Source of the DNA: Tenericutes bacterium ADurb.Bin087
GTDB lineage: Bacteria; Bacillota_I; Bacilli_A; RFN20; CAG-826
Assembly (NCBI GenBank): GCA_002070905.1
Contig: MWEF01000002.1
Span: 73,297-114,498, forward strand
Direction: 5' to 3'
Length of the DNA stretch: 41,202 nt
Shown: one piece after another, positions 9,173 through 16,499 of the stretch
How the letters are laid out: the number at the start of each line of letters is the position of its first letter
How positions within the stretch are numbered: the stretch's first letter is position 1
Notes under the pieces: generated by a model
The model's database searches: none
The model's input: only the letters and a program-made list of their open reading frames with translations
What the model was told of the DNA's origin: nothing
Program-made: the position numbers and the translations under genes

Positions 9173-9618
9173 CGGAGAAAAGAATTTATACAAGTTTTAA
9201 AGGCTTACTCTTAATTTACCTCCCGATTTATTTATTGATGACGATCGTCTTCTATTTAATTGTAGGTATTAAATTTCCGCCTACTTTAAACCATTATCTT
9301 GCCGTAGGCGGGTGGACTATTATTACGATAATTTATTTAATTTTTGGGTATCGCAATAGTTATTATGAAATTAAAAAGCATGAAATAATTCACCACAAAG
9401 GGAGTAATGTTCTTTATTACAAATTCGATGACATTATTTATATTGATCAAGTTTATTCCGCTAAAAAATTAAGTATTCGCTTCTTCACCCGTGTCGGTGA
9501 TGAACGCTATTTAGCGCATGACCCACACAAAAAAGTCTATAACGCCATGCTTGAACGCTGCCAAAATTTAGTGGATAAAGATGAATTATTACGGCGTTTT
9601 CCTAAAATTAACTTCTAA
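9169..9618 (+). CDS. Small membrane protein with two helices and a PH-like domain
   Basis: 149 residues. Helices at ~12-32 (LLLIYLPIYLLMTIVFYLIV) and ~43-60 are followed by YYEIKKHEIIHHKGSN, then a run of short alternating strands and a closing helix (HKKVYNAMLERCQNLV). This is the layout of bacterial PH-like (bPH, YdbS/YdbT-type) domains: a membrane hairpin, a beta-barrel half and a C-terminal helix. Function is unknown. It is translationally coupled to the upstream DUF5677-like gene, so the two probably work together, perhaps with the latter held at the membrane. That last point is inference. Confidence 0.62.
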   Translation: MTEKRIYTSFKGLLLIYLPIYLLMTIVFYLIVGIKFPPTLNHYLAVGGWTIITIIYLIFGYRNSYYEIKKHEIIHHKGSNVLYYKFDDIIYIDQVYSAKKLSIRFFTRVGDERYLAHDPHKKVYNAMLERCQNLVDKDELLRRFPKINF

Positions 9619-9642
9619 AACAACAAAATTATTCATTTATAT

Positions 9643-9671
9643 TTGCAAATTTATAACATAAATGTTATCTT
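9643..9671 (+). promoter_or_regulatory. rpmB promoter with an overlapping palindrome
   Basis: TTGCAA (9643-9648), a 17-base spacer and TATCTT (9666-9671) form a plausible sigma-A promoter. A perfect palindrome, ATAACAT-AA-ATGTTAT (9653-9668), fills the spacer and enters the -10 box, where a bound repressor would block RNA polymerase. Confidence 0.55.
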
Positions 9672-9702
9672 AATGTAGCATTTATTGAATGGGGAGGAAA
9701 TT

Positions 9703-9894
9703 ATGGCAAGACATTGTCCAGTATCAGGCAAAGGACCCTTAAGTGGCAATAAACGCAGTCACTCACTTCGTGCAACTAGACGGCGCTGGGGCGTAAACTT
9801 ACAAAACTACAAAGTTGAAGTTGATGGCCAACTCCAAACCGTCCGGATGTCAGCTCGAGCGTATCGCTCACTTAATAAGTCCGCCAAAGTATAA
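9703..9894 (+). CDS. rpmB: Large-subunit ribosomal protein L28
   Basis: 63 residues, the usual L28 length. MARHCPVSGKGPLSGNKRSH is the family N-terminus and the basic RATRRRWGVNLQ core follows. It has a single cysteine rather than the paired CxxC sets, so it is a zinc-free form. L28 is a small basic protein of the 50S subunit. ATG 9703 is preceded by GGGGAGG. An in-frame TTG 18 bases earlier would put that site inside the gene and is rejected. As in Bacillus subtilis, rpmB lies convergent to the end of the rsgA-rpe cluster. It is monocistronic, with its own promoter and terminator. Confidence 0.96.
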   Translation: MARHCPVSGKGPLSGNKRSHSLRATRRRWGVNLQNYKVEVDGQLQTVRMSARAYRSLNKSAKV

Positions 9895-9924
9895 AAAAAG
9901 CTCACAACACAGTGAGTTTTTTTT
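9893..9924. terminator. Bidirectional intrinsic terminator after rpmB
   Basis: CTCAC (9901-9905) and GTGAG (9912-9916) pair around AACACA. The stem is extended by a G-U pair and by an A-run facing a run of eight T. With A on one side and T on the other it can stop both rpmB and, in the reverse direction, the membrane-protein gene ending at 9946. Confidence 0.85.
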
Positions 9925-9945
9925 ATTAATCCGCTCCTTCTGCTC

Positions 9946-10596
9946 TTACACAAAAAGATAAGCATACATAATAATCATTAGTAAAAACTGCGCAGCAATA
10001 AAACCCCATTCATAAAGCGCAAGCAAGAAATAACGGGGTCGTAAAATTAAGACCGTGCCATCTTGCTGTAACACTTTATCCATAATGGGCCATTTACTAA
10101 GTTTGGGGTTAAGAAGCACTAAAATACCAAATACCGCAAAAATATAGCCGACGATTCCAAACACAATATTTTGTTTGCCAAATGGGCTAATATGGGCATA
10201 TAAACCAAACGCAAAATAACTAGTGACGACAGTTAAAGCTTGGATAATTACGACAATGATATGTTTTTTTATTTCATATACTTTTACAAAGAATAAGAGA
10301 TAGAGCATAATCGAGCTAAGCGCCAAGGCACCAACGAGTAAATATTCATACCAACTATAAATATGTTGCAAATATTTGAAAGCAAATAATAAATTAGCAA
10401 TCGTGACTAAAAAGAGTAAAACATAATGATAATTTATAAACTTTATATCCGCCCCTTGCACTAATTCAAAGGGTAATTCATTACGGAAGGAATATTTCCG
10501 ATCTTGTTTATAACGATAAAGTGATAATTGGAAAATTAACGTAATAATAAATAATGATAAAGACGCAAAAAAAGCAATATGAATGATGTTATCCAT
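9946..10596 (-). CDS. Polytopic membrane protein of unknown function (in the thiN position)
   Basis: 216 residues, strongly hydrophobic, with about six membrane helices (IAFFASLSLFIITLIF, YVLLFLVTIANLLFAF, then four more). I recognise no motif that gives a function. I start it at ATG 10596, which overlaps the rpe stop (ATGGATAA). AAAGGA lies 15 bases upstream, rather far. The alternative ATG at 10608 is only three bases from that site. It is the last gene of the minus-strand cluster, at the place where Bacillus has thiN (yloS), but it is unrelated to that soluble kinase. Coupling to rpe suggests low-level constitutive expression. Confidence 0.65.
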   Translation of the reverse strand: MDNIIHIAFFASLSLFIITLIFQLSLYRYKQDRKYSFRNELPFELVQGADIKFINYHYVLLFLVTIANLLFAFKYLQHIYSWYEYLLVGALALSSIMLYLLFFVKVYEIKKHIIVVIIQALTVVTSYFAFGLYAHISPFGKQNIVFGIVGYIFAVFGILVLLNPKLSKWPIMDKVLQQDGTVLILRPRYFLLALYEWGFIAAQFLLMIIMYAYLFV

Positions 10597-11254
10597 TACG
10601 TAAGCCATTAATCCTTTCCGCAATATCTTCTTTACCAAATAAATAAGAACCAGCGACTAAAATATCGACACCAGCGGCCACACATTGTGCTCCCGTCTCC
10701 GCATTTATCCCGCCATCAACTTCAATGACATATTGATATCGATACTTTTTCCGTTGTTCATCAAGCCATTCAATTTTAGGGAGCGCACTCCGTAAAAAGC
10801 CTTGCCCACCAAAGCCAGGTTCGACCGACATCACAAGCACTAAATCTAAATCTTTTAAAATTGGTGCTAAGTCTTCAACGGGTGTATTTGGTTTAACACT
10901 AATACCAACTTTGACACCCATCAGTCTTAACTCTTTAATCAGTTTAATGACATCATTACCCGTCTTCATCGCTTCAAGATGGAACGTAACGATATCGGCA
11001 CCAGCTTCGGCAAATTTAGGAGCGATAAACTCGGGATTACTGACCATTAAGTGCACATCATAAATGAATTTATAGTGCGGTTTAAGTGCTTCTAAAATCG
11101 GAATACCAAATGACAAATTCGGTACAAAATGGCCATCCATAACATCAAAATGTAAATATTTAACCTTGTTTTGCTGCAAAATTAATAATTCGTTATGTAG
11201 ATTTCTAAAATCAGCGGCTAATAAAGATGGGGCAACATAAACTTTCTTTTTCAT
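10589..11254 (-). CDS. rpe: Ribulose-phosphate 3-epimerase
   Basis: Interconverts ribulose-5-phosphate and xylulose-5-phosphate in the pentose phosphate pathway. 221 residues, full length. The TIM-barrel family motifs are present: APSLLAADF at the start, LHFDVMDGHFVPNLSFG with the metal-binding His and Asp, IYDVHLMV, LVMSVEPGFGGQGF and EVDGGINAE. The ATG overlaps the rsgA stop by four bases and has a GTGAGGA ribosome site. The rsgA-rpe neighbourhood is the standard Firmicutes order. Nothing looks degenerate. Confidence 0.96.
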   Translation of the reverse strand: MKKKVYVAPSLLAADFRNLHNELLILQQNKVKYLHFDVMDGHFVPNLSFGIPILEALKPHYKFIYDVHLMVSNPEFIAPKFAEAGADIVTFHLEAMKTGNDVIKLIKELRLMGVKVGISVKPNTPVEDLAPILKDLDLVLVMSVEPGFGGQGFLRSALPKIEWLDEQRKKYRYQYVIEVDGGINAETGAQCVAAGVDILVAGSYLFGKEDIAERINGLRNG

Positions 11255-12111
11255 TTATAATCCTCACTAAAAAACTTTAATTCTGCACTTATCATAACAT
11301 AATTGTTATAACTTTCTTCACTAATAAGCCCCGCACTAACATCGGCTTTAACACTACAACCAATTTCATTAACATGTAGACAATCATTAAACTTACATGT
11401 ACCAATATACTTTTTAAACCCGGGAAAATTTTCCGCGAGGTCTCCCTTGGTCAGTGGTAATTCAAAGGAAGAAAACCCTGGAGTGTCCACTAAATAACCA
11501 GCATTAAAGGGCAGCATAATCACTTCTTTTGTAACGTGCCGACCACGATTAATATTAATCGAAAACTTTCCAACTTCACGATCATAATCAGTTAACGCAT
11601 TAATAAAACTTGATTTACCAACCCCTGATTGCCCCATGAGCGCAACGACTTTACCATGCAGATATTTCCGCACTACATCAAGTCCTTCACCGCTCTTATT
11701 ATTAACAACATAATTTTTAACGTGGAGCTTATCAAGACTTGCTTGAATGTTACTCAGTAACTCATAACTATCAAGCTTATCTTGCTTAGTAATGATGACA
11801 AGTGGTTTAATTTCCGCAAAATTAGCGTAACTTAAAAACTTTTCAACAAGAAATAAACTAAAATCAGGTTGAACCATCGACATCACAATTAAGACGATAT
11901 CAACATTAGCAATTGGGGGCCTAATTAAAAAATTACGGCGTGGTAAAAGCTCACTAATTAAGTTATTTTCCGTATCAATTTCAACATAATCACCAACATA
12001 AATCGTTTGCCGTGATTTAATTAAATTACCACTAGGTTTAGTGACATACGTTTCACCATTCTTGGCGACGATAAAACTTGATTTCTGTTTATTGATAACA
12101 AGTCCTGGCAT
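11251..12111 (-). CDS. rsgA: Ribosome small-subunit GTPase RsgA
   Basis: A circularly permuted GTPase that checks late assembly of the 30S subunit. 286 residues. An N-terminal OB-fold (~1-60) is followed by the G domain in permuted order: G4 (ITKQDK), G5-like VNNKSGEG, G1 GQSGVGKSS, then G3 DTPGF. The C-terminal zinc site CKFNDCLHVNEIGC has three cysteines and a histidine. All hallmark residues are intact. Its ATG directly follows the prkC TAG, with GAGG just upstream. The prpC-prkC-rsgA grouping is conserved and PrkC is known to phosphorylate RsgA in Bacillus. Confidence 0.96.
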   Translation of the reverse strand: MPGLVINKQKSSFIVAKNGETYVTKPSGNLIKSRQTIYVGDYVEIDTENNLISELLPRRNFLIRPPIANVDIVLIVMSMVQPDFSLFLVEKFLSYANFAEIKPLVIITKQDKLDSYELLSNIQASLDKLHVKNYVVNNKSGEGLDVVRKYLHGKVVALMGQSGVGKSSFINALTDYDREVGKFSININRGRHVTKEVIMLPFNAGYLVDTPGFSSFELPLTKGDLAENFPGFKKYIGTCKFNDCLHVNEIGCSVKADVSAGLISEESYNNYVMISAELKFFSEDYK

Positions 12112-12999
12112 CTAATCCTCAGACACAAATCCAAACCAGCGCACCCAAATGGATTGGCGCGGACGCAATAATTTCGGATTTGTTTTTAACATTAAAATGT
12201 CTTGTTGTAATGATTCAACATCTTGATAACGTTCACGCGGATTTTTCTTACAACATCTTTTAATTATTTTTTCAATTGCCTTTGGCGTGTTTTTTACATA
12301 TTTACGCGGACTTGGAAACTTCTCTTTAATTTGTTTGACCGCAATTGCCACGTTTGAATCACCATCAAAGGGCACATGACCAGTAATTAATTCAAAGAAA
12401 TTAATACCTAGGGCATAAATATCGCTTCGCGGTGAAGCTTCACCACCCCGGCAAACTTCAGGTGCTAAATAGTGGGCGCTACCAACGATATTTGTGTTGC
12501 TGGTAACACGTTTTGAATCGCTATAACGCGCGATTCCAAAGTCCCCAAGCTTAACGAGTCCTTCTTTAGTAATATAAATATTACTTGGTTTAATATCACG
12601 GTGAATGACCCCATTTTTATGCGCTAAACTAACAGCGTTACATAATTGATCAATAATATCAGCGGCTTCTAAAAATGTGTAGCGACCACGCGATTGAAGT
12701 TCGTCTTCTAAATTATTGCCAATAATTAATTCATTAACCATATATGGGAGATTTTCATATTTACCAACACTGATGACACGGACAATATTTGGATGATTAA
12801 GTGTCGCGGTCGCTTTCGCTTCAATTTCAAAACGGGCGAGGTTTACTTTATCACGGGCCACATTCGCTTTTAAAAACTTTAGCGCAACATTACGTTTAGT
12901 AATAATGTCGACCGCTTCGTAAACTGTCCCCATCCCTCCTTCACCAAGTAAGCTTACAATCCGATACCGATTGTCAATTAAATCACCTATTCTAATCAT
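12112..12999 (-). CDS. prkC: Hanks-type Ser/Thr protein kinase PrkC, soluble form without PASTA domains
   Basis: 295 residues, essentially only the kinase domain. The glycine loop LGEGGMGTVYEA, Lys41 (VALKF), the alpha-C glutamate near 60, HRDIKPSN (Asp135), DFG (153-155), APE and the later GxxxFELxTG segment are all present, so it should be active. Typical PrkC/PknB proteins of walled Firmicutes run to ~650 residues, with a membrane helix and extracellular PASTA repeats that bind peptidoglycan. Here the chain ends after a short basic tail (RPRQSIWVRWFGFVSED) with no membrane helix. Mollicute kinases are similarly short. It overlaps prpC by eight bases, so kinase and phosphatase are made together. 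Confidence 0.93.
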   Translation of the reverse strand: MIRIGDLIDNRYRIVSLLGEGGMGTVYEAVDIITKRNVALKFLKANVARDKVNLARFEIEAKATATLNHPNIVRVISVGKYENLPYMVNELIIGNNLEDELQSRGRYTFLEAADIIDQLCNAVSLAHKNGVIHRDIKPSNIYITKEGLVKLGDFGIARYSDSKRVTSNTNIVGSAHYLAPEVCRGGEASPRSDIYALGINFFELITGHVPFDGDSNVAIAVKQIKEKFPSPRKYVKNTPKAIEKIIKRCCKKNPRERYQDVESLQQDILMLKTNPKLLRPRQSIWVRWFGFVSED

Positions 13000-13744
13000 T
13001 GTCTGGCTCCCATAATGCTACTCCTATATTGTCAGCTCCACCGCGATGATTGGCGAGAGCGACGAGTGCGTCTACTTTAAATTCCACCGTTTGTGTTGTA
13101 CGTAATATGCCTAAAATGTCTTCGCTATCTAACATATTGTAAAGGCCATCACTGCACACTAAAATACGTTCCCCGCGATATTGAAACTTACGAAAATCAA
13201 AAGTGACCGTCGGCATTGTTCCAAGAGCATTTGTTAAGATATGACGTTTTGGGTGCACGAGTGCTTCTTCAGGGGTAATTTGATTCGTGCGCACTAAATA
13301 ACCAACAACAGTCTGATCTTCACTCATCAAATACATTTCATCATCGGTGCATAAATAAAAGCGACTATCACCAATATTGACATTGCATAACTTTGAGCGC
13401 GTTAACACAACCGCATTTAATGTCGTGGACATATTGTTCATATCTTCCGATAAAATACTTTCTTCAAAGATTGCTTTATTGATTGAGCGAATATTTTTAT
13501 TAAAGAAGCGTTTGATGCTATTTGTTGTTAAAAACCCGCGATTATTAGCAAAAGCCGTCATTAACATATCAATCGCTAACTTAGAAGCAAAGTCTCCTTT
13601 ATTATGACCACCAAGACCATCGCAAACAACAAAGAGTAAATCACCCTTTTGATTTAAAAGCACCGCAGCGCGGTCTTCATTATGAAGCCGCACTAAGCCA
13701 CGATCACTTTTAGCCGCAAATGTACCTTTAACGGTTGTTGCCAC
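12992..13744 (-). CDS. prpC: PP2C-type protein phosphatase PrpC
   Basis: Removes phosphate from targets of the adjacent kinase. 250 residues, the normal PrpC/Stp size. The metal-binding PPM motifs are all present: KSDRGLVRLHNED, VCDGLGGH, IGDSR, CSDGL and GGADNIG. I start it at GTG 13744 because GGTGGAG lies seven bases upstream and the protein then begins VATTVKGTFAAKSDRG, as in relatives. The longer open frame upstream only shadows rlmN. It overlaps the rlmN end by 17 bases and the prkC start by eight. Confidence 0.95.
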   Translation of the reverse strand: MATTVKGTFAAKSDRGLVRLHNEDRAAVLLNQKGDLLFVVCDGLGGHNKGDFASKLAIDMLMTAFANNRGFLTTNSIKRFFNKNIRSINKAIFEESILSEDMNNMSTTLNAVVLTRSKLCNVNIGDSRFYLCTDDEMYLMSEDQTVVGYLVRTNQITPEEALVHPKRHILTNALGTMPTVTFDFRKFQYRGERILVCSDGLYNMLDSEDILGILRTTQTVEFKVDALVALANHRGGADNIGVALWEPDND

Positions 13745-14792
13745 GTTTCTTCTCCACCTTCGCCCGCAGTTGTCCGCAAGCAGCATCGATATCACTACCA
13801 AACTCTTTGCGCACTGTTGTTTGTACACCCATTGTTTTAAGATAGTTCGCAAACTTATACACATGATCACGTGTCGATGGTTCGTAATCAAATTCTGCAA
13901 TCGGGTTATAGGCAATTAAATTAACAAACCCATTCGTCCCTTTGACAAGATTTGCTAGTGCGCGAGCATCATCAAGCGAATCATTAAAGTCATTGAGCAT
14001 AATATATTCATAAGTGACACGTTTATTTGTCTTACTTTCATAGTATTTCACAGCAGAAAGCACTTCTTTTAGCGAATAAGCCTTATTAATCGGCATTAAT
14101 TCATTACGTTTCTCATCAGTGGCTGCATGTAGCGATATCGCTAATTTTACTTGTAACTTAAGGTCAGCGAATTCTTTCATTTTAGGGACTAATCCACACG
14201 TCGATACCGAAATATGCCGCGCACCAATCGCCAGTGATTTTGGATTATTTAATAAGTCAATAAAATCAAGAATATTCGTAAAGTTATCAAATGGTTCCCC
14301 TGTGCCCATCAGCACAACATGCGTTGTTAGTTTCGGTTCACCCTTTTCCTTTAAGTAATTATTAATCATCAACACTTGCCCAAGCATTTCACCTGGAGTC
14401 AAGTCGCGCTTCTTCTTCAGAAGACCAGAAGCACAAAAGCGACAACCCATATTACACCCGACTTGTGTGGAAACACAAACCGAATTACCATATCGATAAC
14501 GCATTAATACTGTTTCCACAAGTGAGCCATCACCTAACTTTAATAAAAGCTTAACTGTTCCATCATCACTTTCTTGAATCTCATTAATTACTGGTAATTC
14601 AAAAGTAAAGTTATTGATCATAAAATCACGGGTCATTAATGCGAGATTACTCATTTTATTAAAGTCTAACTCATCTTTTAAATATACCCATTCAAACATT
14701 TGGGTTGCACTATATTTTTTAAACCCCTCACTGATTAAAAAACTTTGGAGTTTAGGTAATGGATAATCATAAAAATTAAGCTTCTTCAACAT
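13728..14792 (-). CDS. rlmN: Dual-specificity 23S rRNA/tRNA adenine C2-methyltransferase RlmN
   Basis: A radical-SAM enzyme that methylates A2503 of 23S rRNA and A37 of some tRNAs. 354 residues, typical. The 4Fe-4S motif CNMGCRFC, preceded by the usual CVSTQVG, GTGEPFDN, SVSTCG and ISLHA follow in order. The second catalytic cysteine is in the C-terminal stretch DIDAACGQLR. ATG 14792 is preferred, with AAAGG five bases upstream. A GTG six bases earlier is in frame but would bury that site. It overlaps the upstream rsmB-like gene by 17 bases. Confidence 0.96.
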   Translation of the reverse strand: MLKKLNFYDYPLPKLQSFLISEGFKKYSATQMFEWVYLKDELDFNKMSNLALMTRDFMINNFTFELPVINEIQESDDGTVKLLLKLGDGSLVETVLMRYRYGNSVCVSTQVGCNMGCRFCASGLLKKKRDLTPGEMLGQVLMINNYLKEKGEPKLTTHVVLMGTGEPFDNFTNILDFIDLLNNPKSLAIGARHISVSTCGLVPKMKEFADLKLQVKLAISLHAATDEKRNELMPINKAYSLKEVLSAVKYYESKTNKRVTYEYIMLNDFNDSLDDARALANLVKGTNGFVNLIAYNPIAEFDYEPSTRDHVYKFANYLKTMGVQTTVRKEFGSDIDAACGQLRAKVEKKRGNNR

Positions 14793-15993
14793 GGACACCT
14801 TTCTTCAGAAGGGCAAAGTAGAGCGTTTCATTATTTGGCGTGAAATGAAAATGTTGTTTTTCTAGTTTTAACTCAAACTCAGGATAATCACGCACAAATG
14901 CAACCGCTTGCAGATGTGTTTCAAAACGTAGCACTGTTGTTGTAATGAACATTAGGTATCCATCGTCCGCCACATAATCTTTTAAATCATCGAGTTCTTC
15001 ACGACCCTTAGCAGCAAAGAATTGCAAATTTTCGGGAAGCCGGAAGTAAAAATCACGATGGCGAATATCACCATTAATATTTGAACTTTGGAGTGTTGTG
15101 AGCACAAAATCATAAGTTTGCGTAATTTTATCAATATAAGTAACATTTTCTAAAGCGAATTTGCGCACTAAATGGCGCACGATATACCGCGATCGATTAT
15201 CATCCTTATAGAAATGAATTTGTATTTCGGGATATTTAAGTGCCAAAACTAACATTAAAGAAGTATCTTCATGTTGCACAAATAATAATGTTTTAGGTTT
15301 TGTGCCTTCAATAATATCGACAACATCTAATAATGTTTGGCTTGCGATTACAATTTCATTATTATTGTACGCTGGTGTTTTTTTAATATAATCTTTGCCC
15401 TTGTATTCAAATTCGCCCGGTTTAAAACCACGGGTAAAAAGTTGCATTTTTGCGAAGAATTCGTCATCACTGATTACCGCATGATTAATAAGGCCATAAG
15501 TTTCTCGATAACGATTTGTGAGGAACTTAAGCAAGTTTTTACGACCAATATCTGATAGTAATTGTTCAACGACAGGTAAGGGAATGCTAAAGCGGGCCGC
15601 TAAAGAGAGCGCTTGATTCTCACTATGAAAATGCTTAGGAATTTTAATTGGGAAACTTGAATCTGGATATTCTTCTTCAAATTTAACTTGTGTTTCAGTA
15701 GGTAAGGCGGCTAAAAAGTCTTCATAACTAAGCGGCATAACTTTTTTCTCGCGATTAAAACTAAAAAGACCTAACGCTAATAGTTCATCGCATTTCAAAG
15801 TTGATTCTTCGCCTTCAGTTAATGAATATAGATAACGAAAATAGCGATTTAAAAGGGCATTCACAAGTGTACGAATTTGATGTTTTTCTGCTTGTGAGTA
15901 TGTTGTGTCTTGCTTTAAATCCTTGCTAAATTGTTGATAAGCAAGACTACCATCAATAATTTTTTCTGTTGTGTTTAAAATGTGTTTTATCAT
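14776..15993 (-). CDS. RsmB-like protein, probable methyltransferase pseudoenzyme
   Basis: 405 residues, in the place where Firmicutes carry rsmB (16S rRNA m5C967 methyltransferase), directly upstream of rlmN. The N-terminal ~80 residues look NusB-like (KHQIRTLVNALLNRYFRYL). IPLPVVEQLL begins the segment that leads into the methyltransferase fold. The order of secondary structure is kept but the active site is not. Where RsmB has the SAM loop DxCAAPGGKT this protein reads TLLFVQHEDTS. The DAPCSG position reads TTLQSS and the YSTCS position reads ITTTVL. The only cysteine of the whole protein is near residue 68, in the NusB-like part. It is therefore unlikely to make m5C. ATG 15993 has AGGTAGG upstream. 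A GTG six bases earlier is less likely. Confidence 0.75.
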   Translation of the reverse strand: MIKHILNTTEKIIDGSLAYQQFSKDLKQDTTYSQAEKHQIRTLVNALLNRYFRYLYSLTEGEESTLKCDELLALGLFSFNREKKVMPLSYEDFLAALPTETQVKFEEEYPDSSFPIKIPKHFHSENQALSLAARFSIPLPVVEQLLSDIGRKNLLKFLTNRYRETYGLINHAVISDDEFFAKMQLFTRGFKPGEFEYKGKDYIKKTPAYNNNEIVIASQTLLDVVDIIEGTKPKTLLFVQHEDTSLMLVLALKYPEIQIHFYKDDNRSRYIVRHLVRKFALENVTYIDKITQTYDFVLTTLQSSNINGDIRHRDFYFRLPENLQFFAAKGREELDDLKDYVADDGYLMFITTTVLRFETHLQAVAFVRDYPEFELKLEKQHFHFTPNNETLYFALLKKGVHVEEA

Positions 15994-16034
15994 ATGCACC
16001 TACCTATATTAGTATATCACTCTTTGTAAAGGTG

Positions 16035-16052
16035 TTTCTAATTAATTAGAAA
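16035..16052. promoter_or_regulatory. Perfect 18-base palindrome upstream of the rsmB-like gene
   Basis: TTTCTAATT followed by AATTAGAAA is a perfect inverted repeat without spacer, one base beyond the stop of the DUF1904-like gene. On the minus strand it overlaps the -35 area (TAGAAA, 18-base spacer) of a possible extended -10 promoter (TGA-TATACT) driving the rsmB-rlmN-prpC-prkC-rsgA-rpe genes. An operator fits best. It lacks the T-run of a terminator. Confidence 0.5.
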
Positions 16053-16053
16053 A

Positions 16054-16485
16054 TTATTCGTCTTCTTCATCGTCCCAATCTTCATCAAGGTCTTCGTTTT
16101 CGTCTTCGTAGTAATTACCATGTGAATAAACTTCAACCATCGTCTCATTAAATACTTTAAAATCAGGATTTAAGATTTTCACAATGTTTTCTTTTTGCAC
16201 ATAATCATATTTAATCATTAGGTGCACACCATAATTACTAAAAACTTCCAATAAAACCTTACTTAACGCATCTTGTTTATGTTTTAAGTTCGCTGGTAGT
16301 GAAACTTCTAAATACGTAAACCAGCTTACTTGATCAACTCCTTCAGCAATTAATGCTCCATCACTGCCAATGATAAAAACATCTTCTTTGGTTAATCCTA
16401 AACTCTTGGCAATTTCATCAGCATATTTAACACTGATTTCCGCAGCGACATAGACGTCTTGCGAGTAAATTTTAATAATGACCAT
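16054..16485 (-). CDS. DUF1904-like protein with a long acidic tail
   Basis: 143 residues. Residues 1-105 look like DUF1904, a small tautomerase-like fold: one helix after the first strand (AAEISVKYADEIAKSLGLT), then the strand-rich VSWFTYLEVSL and a second helix-strand unit ending GVHLMIKYDY. The last ~20 residues are almost all Glu and Asp with tryptophan, like the tail of the RNA-polymerase delta subunit, although no delta domain is present. I do not know its function. It sits between priA and rsmB where most Firmicutes carry def and fmt. AAAGGAAAAAG precedes the ATG. Confidence 0.6.
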   Translation of the reverse strand: MVIIKIYSQDVYVAAEISVKYADEIAKSLGLTKEDVFIIGSDGALIAEGVDQVSWFTYLEVSLPANLKHKQDALSKVLLEVFSNYGVHLMIKYDYVQKENIVKILNPDFKVFNETMVEVYSHGNYYEDENEDLDEDWDDEEDE

Positions 16486-16499
16486 AATCTTTTTCCTTT

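Noticed and set aside
8102-9618. The DUF5677-like and PH-like pair as a toxin-antitoxin module
   Set aside because: The sizes and the membrane part do not fit a typical pair, and no known toxin motif is visible. Coupled translation alone is not enough.
13745-13915. A 57-codon N-terminal extension of prpC
   Set aside because: It lies wholly inside rlmN in another frame. The GTG at 13744 has a proper ribosome site and matches the family N-terminus.
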